Shown here: positions 57,909-64,000 of the stretch, in pieces
Layout: each line of letters opens with the position of its first letter
Position numbering within the stretch: the first letter of the stretch is position 1
Program-made: the position numbers and the translations under genes
The notes under the pieces: model-generated
Database searches by the model: none
What the model was told of the DNA's origin: nothing
Seen by the model: the letters and a program-made list of their open reading frames with translations, nothing else
NCBI GenBank assembly: GCA_946615865.1
Contig: CAMOIJ010000002.1
Coordinates: 1 to 64,000 of the forward strand
Direction of reading: 5' to 3'
Source of the DNA: an uncultured Lachnospiraceae bacterium
Lineage (GTDB): Bacteria > Bacillota > Clostridia > Lachnospirales > Lachnospiraceae
DNA: 64,000 bases

Positions 57909-58868
57909 TTGAAAATGATTCAAAGATTAATTGATGGGATCACCTGCAAAGACGCGCCGGTCGTAGTAGGACTCGACCCGAATCTTTCCTTCATTCCGGG
58001 TTTTATCATAAAGAAAGCCCAGAGCGCCGCCGAAGGCGATATTCCGGAGTACTGCGAGAAGGAGAATGTGATCGCGGCTGAAGCTGTCTGGCAATTTAAC
58101 AAGGCGATCACAGACGCAGTCTATGACATCGTACCTGCCGTGAAACCCCAGGTCGCGATGTATGAACAGTTCGGGATTCCCGGCATGATCGCTTACCGAA
58201 GGACAGTGGATTACTGCAGATCCAAGGGGTTGATCGTGATCGGCGACGTCAAGAGAGGCGATATCGGATCTACCTCCGAGGCCTACGCGAGAGGGCATCT
58301 CGCGGGAACCGGGTTCGACGTAGACTTCGCCACAGTCAATCCATATCTGGGCTCCGACGGCGTAAAGCCTTTTATCAAAGTCTGTAAAGAGCACGACAAG
58401 GGGATATTCGTGCTTGTCAAGACCTCTAATCCCTCCAGCGGCGAGTTTCAGGATGTACTCACCGGCGACGGAAGGGCTGTATATGAGCTGGTAGGAAAAA
58501 TGGTCAGGGAGTGGGGCTCAGAGTGCATTGAAGGCGTGTACAGCAATGTGGGCGCCGTCGTAGGAGCCACCTATCCCGAACAGGCGAAGATCCTCAGGAA
58601 ACTGATGCCGCACACATTTATCCTTGCTCCCGGATACGGGGCACAGGGCGCGACGGCTGCTGATCTGAGCGGATTTTTCGACGCCGACGGCCTCGGAGCG
58701 ATCGTAAACTCCTCCAGAGGCATCATAGCCGCCTATAAGAAGGAAGCTTACAGCAGGTACGGAGAAGAGGGATTTGCCGACGCGGCAAGAGCTGCCGCGC
58801 TGGATATGATCGAGGATCTGAGGGGAGCGATCCACGGCGGAAGAACAGTCTGGAACACCGGACGATGA
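57909..58868 (+). CDS. pyrF: Orotidine 5'-phosphate decarboxylase
   Basis: VVVGLDPNLSFIP, VIGDVKRGDIGSTSEAYA, NSSRGIIAAY. Confidence 0.95.
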   Translation: MKMIQRLIDGITCKDAPVVVGLDPNLSFIPGFIIKKAQSAAEGDIPEYCEKENVIAAEAVWQFNKAITDAVYDIVPAVKPQVAMYEQFGIPGMIAYRRTVDYCRSKGLIVIGDVKRGDIGSTSEAYARGHLAGTGFDVDFATVNPYLGSDGVKPFIKVCKEHDKGIFVLVKTSNPSSGEFQDVLTGDGRAVYELVGKMVREWGSECIEGVYSNVGAVVGATYPEQAKILRKLMPHTFILAPGYGAQGATAADLSGFFDADGLGAIVNSSRGIIAAYKKEAYSRYGEEGFADAARAAALDMIEDLRGAIHGGRTVWNTGR

Positions 58869-58902
58869 AGCAGCGTTAAGTAATAAGGGGGAAGGATCCG
58901 TA

Positions 58903-59586
58903 ATGGAAGAGTACAAAAAGAATTTCATCAATTTTATGGTAGACTCGCACGTCCTCAAATTCGGGGAGTTTACATTAAAGAGCGGAAGAAAATCGCCGTT
59001 CTTCATGAACGCCGGAGCATACAAGACCGGCTCGCAGCTTATCAAACTCGGCGAGTATTACGCAAGAGCCATCAACGACAAGTACGGGCTGGATTTTGAC
59101 GTCCTGTTCGGACCCGCCTACAAGGGAATTCCTCTGGCAGTAGCCACAGTCATGGCGATCAGCAAACTCTACGGCCGCGACATCAAGTACTGTTCCAACC
59201 GCAAGGAGATCAAGGATCACGGTGACAAGGGAATCCTTCTTGGAACCCGCTTGCATGACGAGGACCGGGTCATGATCATCGAGGATGTAACAACATCCGG
59301 CGCCTCCATCGCGGAGACTATTCCGATCATCCGGGCACAGGCTGACGTTGATATCGTTGGACTTATGGTCTCTTTGGACAGAAGGGAAGTCGGACCGAAA
59401 GGAACGATCAGCGCGCTGGACGAGATCAGGGAAGACTACGGATTCCCGACGAGCGCGATCGTCACAATGGATGAAGTTCAGGAGTACCTCTACAACAGAC
59501 CGATCGACGGCAAGGTCCTGATCGACAGAAAGATCAAGAAGGCGCTCGACGATTACTATGCAGAGTACGGAGTGAAAAAGGCATAA
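58903..59586 (+). CDS. pyrE: Orotate phosphoribosyltransferase
   Basis: FGPAYKGIPLAVATVMA; DRVMIIEDVTTSGASIAE PRPP motif. Confidence 0.96.
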   Translation: MEEYKKNFINFMVDSHVLKFGEFTLKSGRKSPFFMNAGAYKTGSQLIKLGEYYARAINDKYGLDFDVLFGPAYKGIPLAVATVMAISKLYGRDIKYCSNRKEIKDHGDKGILLGTRLHDEDRVMIIEDVTTSGASIAETIPIIRAQADVDIVGLMVSLDRREVGPKGTISALDEIREDYGFPTSAIVTMDEVQEYLYNRPIDGKVLIDRKIKKALDDYYAEYGVKKA

Positions 59587-59598
59587 GACATTCTTAAG

Positions 59599-59640
59599 CG
59601 GCTCCGCTGTCCCTGAAGGGACGGCAGAGCCTGCTTTATT
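59599..59640 (+). terminator. Probable terminator after pyrE
   Basis: gcggctccgctgtccc-tgaa-gggacggcagagcctgc then tttatt. Confidence 0.6.
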
Positions 59641-61729
59641 GGAGACAAATATGGAACTGACAGATATTCGGTACACGCTTGCTATGGACCGGATCCGCGA
59701 GATACCCGGCGAGAATATGGTGGAACCCGGATTCATACTGTATTTTGAAGACGGAGCGGAGTGGCTTCTTCTCATGGAAGAGGAGGAGCGTTTTCTTTTG
59801 TCAGAAGATGCGGCCGGCGCAGATATCGATCTTCTGAAAAAGAGAAACCACAGATTATACGAGGAAATACTGCCGGATCATTACGATTCGAGCTGGGCCA
59901 ATCACAGTTTCGCGTCTGAGAGGCTCGGAAGTGAAATGGGACCTCTTCTTGCCGCGCTGCGATATGAGATCAGAAGCGCGCTGCCCTTTGTATACAGGCT
60001 CATGCGTGAACGCGTACTGATCAGAGCGGAACTGTTTCTTGAGGTCTACACGGCTTTTACGGTAGCGTTTCACGAAAGCGGAGGCATTCCTTCCCGCGAA
60101 CAGATAAGAAGTATCATCCGCGGGTATCTTGCGGATTACGCGGAAGAAGAAATGACCGCCTATCTTAAGGATAAACTTGTTGAGGGAAGCCCGAGGATCT
60201 ATGACCTTGCGGCTTCCGACTGCGCGGATCTGAGAAATCTGTATCTGACGGGCGAATACGTCACAGATGACGAGACCCGAAGCGCTCAGTATATAGCCGG
60301 ACTCCCCGAAGAGGAGATCGCCCTGATCGCCGGCACAATAACAGAGGGCTACAGGAGAGGATTCATAAACGGCGGCAAGAACCTTGCTTCGAAGAAAAAT
60401 GTGGCTGTGATCCTCCATCTGGGCTTTGAGAGAATACTATCGGCCTGCATCCTGAGATTCAGGGGATATGGGCTCAGAGTGATCCTTTCCGCTGAAGTCC
60501 CGACGCTGTTTCACTCCTTCAGCCGGGGGAACATGGGATACGGCGGAGCTGATCCCAATCCGCAGTATTATTATGATCACAGGGAAGACCTTGCTCTGTT
60601 TCTTGACGAAGGGCTTCGCACAAGAAGGATTGAGGGGCTGACAAACGCTTACAGGAAACTCAGAGACAAGACGGTCCTATATGCGGGCCCGGCTGTTCTG
60701 GAGACTTTCGGAAGCGCTCCTTTCTGCCCTGCTCAGACTCCTTATGCGCCGCGGTACGATGAGGTGCAGCAGAAAATCTGCACGGATTACAACATTAAAG
60801 CCGCTCAGCTCTACAGCGATGCAGTCGTGGCTAAAGACAGAAGCTTTACGGTCATCGATTTTCCTCTTCCCTCCATCGCGGAAACCGACGAGGAATACAG
60901 AGAGATCTTTGATGCTGTCACGCAGATCAATACACTTGACAACGAACTGTACGAGAAGATCCAGAACAGGATGATCGATGTCCTGAATTCGTCGCGCTTT
61001 GCGCAGGTCCGGGGCAGAAACGGAAACAGGACGGATCTTAGGATAAAACTGTATGAACCCGCCGATCCCTCACGGGAAGCCAATTTTGAGAACTGTACGG
61101 CAGATGTCAACATTCCGGTGGGAGAAGTCTTCACGACGCCCGTTCTCGAGGGAACCGACGGACTGCTCCATGTGACCGGGGTCTATCTGGAAGGGCTGTT
61201 TTTCAAAGATCTCGAGATCCGGTTCGAGAACGGCAGGGTGGCGGAGTACAGCTGCGCCAATTTCGAAAGCGAAGAAGAGAACAAAAAATACATAAGAGAA
61301 AACATTCTTTATCATCACGAGAGTCTTCCGATGGGAGAGTGCGCGATCGGAACGAATACAACTGCCTACGCGGCGGCGGCAAAATATGGTATCTCCGACC
61401 GTCTGCCTATACTGATCGCGGAGAAAACAGGCCCCCACTTCGCAGTGGGCGACACATGTTACTGCAGAGATGAGGACAACAAAGTTTATAATCCTGACGG
61501 AAAGGAGATCGTCGCAAAGGATAATTCCGTCTCCATCCTCAGGAAAACTTCACCGGAAAAAGCATACTTCGGCTGCCACACGGATATCACGATCCCCTAT
61601 GAAGAATTGGGAGAATTTACCGCAGTCAGCGCGGACGGAATGAGGACTCCGATCCTTTTGGACGGAAGATTTGTGCTGGAAGGCACGAGGATCCTCAACA
61701 AACCGTTGGACGAAATGGTCATAAAATGA
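59639..61729 (+). CDS. M29-like aminopeptidase with ~400-aa N-terminal extension
   Basis: C-terminal GEVFTTPVLEGTDGLLHVTG, HHESLPMGECAIGTN, EKTGPHFAVGDTCY, CHTDI; better start at ATG 59651. Confidence 0.75.
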   Translation: METNMELTDIRYTLAMDRIREIPGENMVEPGFILYFEDGAEWLLLMEEEERFLLSEDAAGADIDLLKKRNHRLYEEILPDHYDSSWANHSFASERLGSEMGPLLAALRYEIRSALPFVYRLMRERVLIRAELFLEVYTAFTVAFHESGGIPSREQIRSIIRGYLADYAEEEMTAYLKDKLVEGSPRIYDLAASDCADLRNLYLTGEYVTDDETRSAQYIAGLPEEEIALIAGTITEGYRRGFINGGKNLASKKNVAVILHLGFERILSACILRFRGYGLRVILSAEVPTLFHSFSRGNMGYGGADPNPQYYYDHREDLALFLDEGLRTRRIEGLTNAYRKLRDKTVLYAGPAVLETFGSAPFCPAQTPYAPRYDEVQQKICTDYNIKAAQLYSDAVVAKDRSFTVIDFPLPSIAETDEEYREIFDAVTQINTLDNELYEKIQNRMIDVLNSSRFAQVRGRNGNRTDLRIKLYEPADPSREANFENCTADVNIPVGEVFTTPVLEGTDGLLHVTGVYLEGLFFKDLEIRFENGRVAEYSCANFESEEENKKYIRENILYHHESLPMGECAIGTNTTAYAAAAKYGISDRLPILIAEKTGPHFAVGDTCYCRDEDNKVYNPDGKEIVAKDNSVSILRKTSPEKAYFGCHTDITIPYEELGEFTAVSADGMRTPILLDGRFVLEGTRILNKPLDEMVIK

Positions 61730-61860
61730 ATGATGCGTCGCTTTTTTATGTGTTGCACATGGGAACTGTTTTCGATAAACTATGCTTGATAGCATGCCTG
61801 ATCATAACAGGCTCTGTTTGTATGTCCGCAGGTCGGAGCATTACGCATTAAGGAGGAACT

Positions 61861-62370
61861 ATGGCACAAGTTGGTATCGTTATGGGAAGCGATTCGGATC
61901 TGTCGGTGATGAGCAAAGCCGCTGAGGTCCTTGATGAGTTTGGGATCAGTTATGAGATGCACATCATATCTGCGCACAGAGAGCCGGATATCTTTTTTGA
62001 ATGGGCTAAGGGCGCAGAAGAAAGAGGGATCAAGGTCATCGTGGCGGGAGCCGGAATGGCGGCTCATCTTCCCGGGATGTGCGCAGCGCTGTTCCCTATG
62101 CCGGTAATCGGTATTCCGATGCACACAACTTCGCTTGGAGGAAGAGATTCCCTTTACTCCATAGTCCAGATGCCCTCGGGGATTCCCGTAGCGACTGTTG
62201 CGATCGGCGGCGGCAAGAACGCAGGGCTTCTTGCTGCAAAGATCCTGGCTGTCAGTGATACGGCGCTTCTTAAAAAGCTTAAGGATTACAGCGCGAACAT
62301 GGCTGCAGAAGTAAAAGCCAAGGACGAGCGTCTGCAGACGGCCGGATATAAAAATTACAAGAAGGATTAA
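61861..62370 (+). CDS. purE: N5-carboxyaminoimidazole ribonucleotide mutase
   Basis: [21 protein letters not shown]...ISAHREPD...[26 protein letters not shown]. Confidence 0.96.
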   Translation: MAQVGIVMGSDSDLSVMSKAAEVLDEFGISYEMHIISAHREPDIFFEWAKGAEERGIKVIVAGAGMAAHLPGMCAALFPMPVIGIPMHTTSLGGRDSLYSIVQMPSGIPVATVAIGGGKNAGLLAAKILAVSDTALLKKLKDYSANMAAEVKAKDERLQTAGYKNYKKD

Positions 62371-62388
62371 ACGGAGGAAATACAGCAG

Positions 62389-63423
62389 ATGGGTTTAGAT
62401 TATAAGAGCTCCGGAGTCGATATTGAAGCCGGCTACCGCAGCGTGGAACTTATGAAAGAGCACGTAAAGCGCACCATGAGGCCCGAAGTCCTCGGCGGAC
62501 TTGGAGGCTTTTCCGGCGCTTTCTCTCTCGAGAAGATCAAGGATATGGAAAAACCGGTCCTTCTTTCCGGAACGGACGGGGTCGGAACAAAGCTCAAGAT
62601 CGCTTTTTTGATGGATAAGCACGACACAGTCGGCATCGACTGCGTAGCAATGTGCGTAAACGACGTTGCCTGCGCAGGCGGCGAGCCTCTGTACTTCCTC
62701 GACTATATTGCATGCGGGAAGAATGAGCCCGAGAAGATCGCAAGTATAGTCAGCGGAGTCTGCGAGGGCTGCATACAGTCCGGAGCGGCTCTTATCGGCG
62801 GAGAGACGGCGGAGATGCCCGGATTCTATCCTGTGGACGAATATGACCTGGCCGGATTCGCGGTCGGTGTCGCCGATGAGAAGGACATCATTACCGGCGG
62901 AAATATCAAGCCCGGAGACAAGCTGGTCGGAATTGCCTCATCAGGCGTTCACAGCAACGGCTTTTCACTTGTCAGAAAGGTTTTTGACGTCAACGGCATA
63001 AATCTCAGAAGATTTTATCCCGAACTGGGAATGACTCTCGGAGAGGCGCTTCTGACTCCCACAAAGATCTATGTCAAAGCATTGCGCGCGGTCAAGGACG
63101 CCGGCGTTACCATCAAGGGCTGCAGCCATATCACTGGCGGAGGATTCTATGAAAACATTCCGAGAATGCTTCCCGACGGAATCGTCGCCAGAGTTTATAA
63201 GGAAAGCTACCCTGTGCTGCCGATCTTTACCCTTATGCAGAAAAAGGGAGAGATCGAGGAGAAGATCATGTACAATACCTTCAATATGGGAATAGGAATG
63301 GTCCTTGCTCTCGACAGTGCGGACGCGGACAAAGCTGTTCAGGCGCTGCGCGGGGCCGGAGAAGACGCTTATGTGATCGGTGAGACCGTAAGCGGCGCTC
63401 AGAAGGGAGTAGAGTTATGCTGA
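62389..63423 (+). CDS. purM: Phosphoribosylformylglycinamidine cyclo-ligase
   Basis: [47 protein letters not shown]. Confidence 0.97.
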   Translation: MGLDYKSSGVDIEAGYRSVELMKEHVKRTMRPEVLGGLGGFSGAFSLEKIKDMEKPVLLSGTDGVGTKLKIAFLMDKHDTVGIDCVAMCVNDVACAGGEPLYFLDYIACGKNEPEKIASIVSGVCEGCIQSGAALIGGETAEMPGFYPVDEYDLAGFAVGVADEKDIITGGNIKPGDKLVGIASSGVHSNGFSLVRKVFDVNGINLRRFYPELGMTLGEALLTPTKIYVKALRAVKDAGVTIKGCSHITGGGFYENIPRMLPDGIVARVYKESYPVLPIFTLMQKKGEIEEKIMYNTFNMGIGMVLALDSADADKAVQALRGAGEDAYVIGETVSGAQKGVELC

Positions 63424-64000
63424 GAGTTGCCGTTTGTGTGTCGGGAGGCGGAACAAATCTCCAGGCGATCATCGACGCGATCGAAAGCGGAGCGATCCGC
63501 GACACAAAGATCGTCCGCGTTATCAGCAACAATAAAAACGCCTATGCCCTGACCCGCGCCGAAAATGCGGGCATCGAGGGCGTATGTGTATCTCCAAGGG
63601 ACTATGAGAACAGAGAACTGTTCAATGAAGCTCTTCTGGCTTGTCTTACGGACGCGCAGCCGGACCTGATCGTACTCGCCGGATTTATGGTGGCAGTGCC
63701 CGCCTGCGTGATCGACCGCTTCAGAGGACGGATCATCAATATTCATCCCGCACTGATCCCTTCTTTCTGCGGGAAAGGCTTTTACGGACTCCACGTCCAT
63801 GAAAAAGTCCTTGAGCGGGGAGCAAAGGTCACCGGAGCTACTGTTCACTTCGTGGACGAAGATCTCGATCACGGACCGATCCTTTTGCAGAAAGCCGTCG
63901 ATGTTAAGGAGGGCGATACCCCTCAGATCCTTCAGAGGCGCGTCATGGAGGAAGCGGAATGGATCATTCTTCCCAAAGCGATCTCCCTGATCGCCGAGGG
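63417..64000 (+). CDS. purN: Phosphoribosylglycinamide formyltransferase (3' truncated by window edge)
   Basis: [27 protein letters not shown]...[50 protein letters not shown]; absent from ORF track because it runs off the window. Confidence 0.95.
   Translation, partial: MLRVAVCVSGGGTNLQAIIDAIESGAIRDTKIVRVISNNKNAYALTRAENAGIEGVCVSPRDYENRELFNEALLACLTDAQPDLIVLAGFMVAVPACVIDRFRGRIINIHPALIPSFCGKGFYGLHVHEKVLERGAKVTGATVHFVDEDLDHGPILLQKAVDVKEGDTPQILQRRVMEEAEWIILPKAISLIAE

Noticed and set aside
1-64000. tRNA/rRNA genes, prophage, IS elements or known defence systems
   Set aside because: No transposase, integrase, phage or defence-type proteins recognised in the ORFs and no tRNA/rRNA sequence noticed by eye; tRNAscan/Infernal would be needed for certainty.

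Overview
The window is a 64 kb stretch of a low-redundancy, gene-dense chromosome. Gene content (DUF5721, DUF5685, DUF4250, GerMN lipoprotein, AzlCD, bifunctional ArgJ) suggests an anaerobic Clostridia/Lachnospiraceae-like Firmicute; this placement is inferred from gene families only. Most of it is housekeeping: maf, pyrBI, an ArgR-type argG // GNAT-argJ-argB-argD divergon, comEA/comEC, a two-component system, holA, mutY, an exopolysaccharide block, fumC, hisC, dapF, valS, folC, pyrFE, purE-purM-purN. The standout is a tightly coupled ~14 kb gene run (26286-40444): nifH-like, nifD+nifK-like fusion, hypF, hypC, hypD, hypE, TM1266-family regulator, nifH+nifD-like fusion, nifK-like, hydF, hydE. 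It combines two non-canonical nitrogenase-like systems with complementary fusions (H | D-K and H-D | K), the complete Fe(CN)2CO ligand pathway of [NiFe]-hydrogenases without hypA/hypB or hydrogenase structural genes, and two of three [FeFe]-hydrogenase maturases (no hydG in the window). nifB, nifE and nifN are also absent, so nitrogen fixation is unlikely. It is a good candidate for an undescribed metallocofactor assembly or redox system. A structured ~200 nt leader with a predicted terminator/antiterminator lies directly upstream. Secondary curiosities: nested palindromic repeats downstream of argG, a histidine kinase with a histone-H1-like tail, a metallophosphoesterase-like pseudoenzyme, and a cytosolic ParB-like/BMP fusion coupled to a phosphoesterase. 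All family names come from reading the translations; no database search was run.
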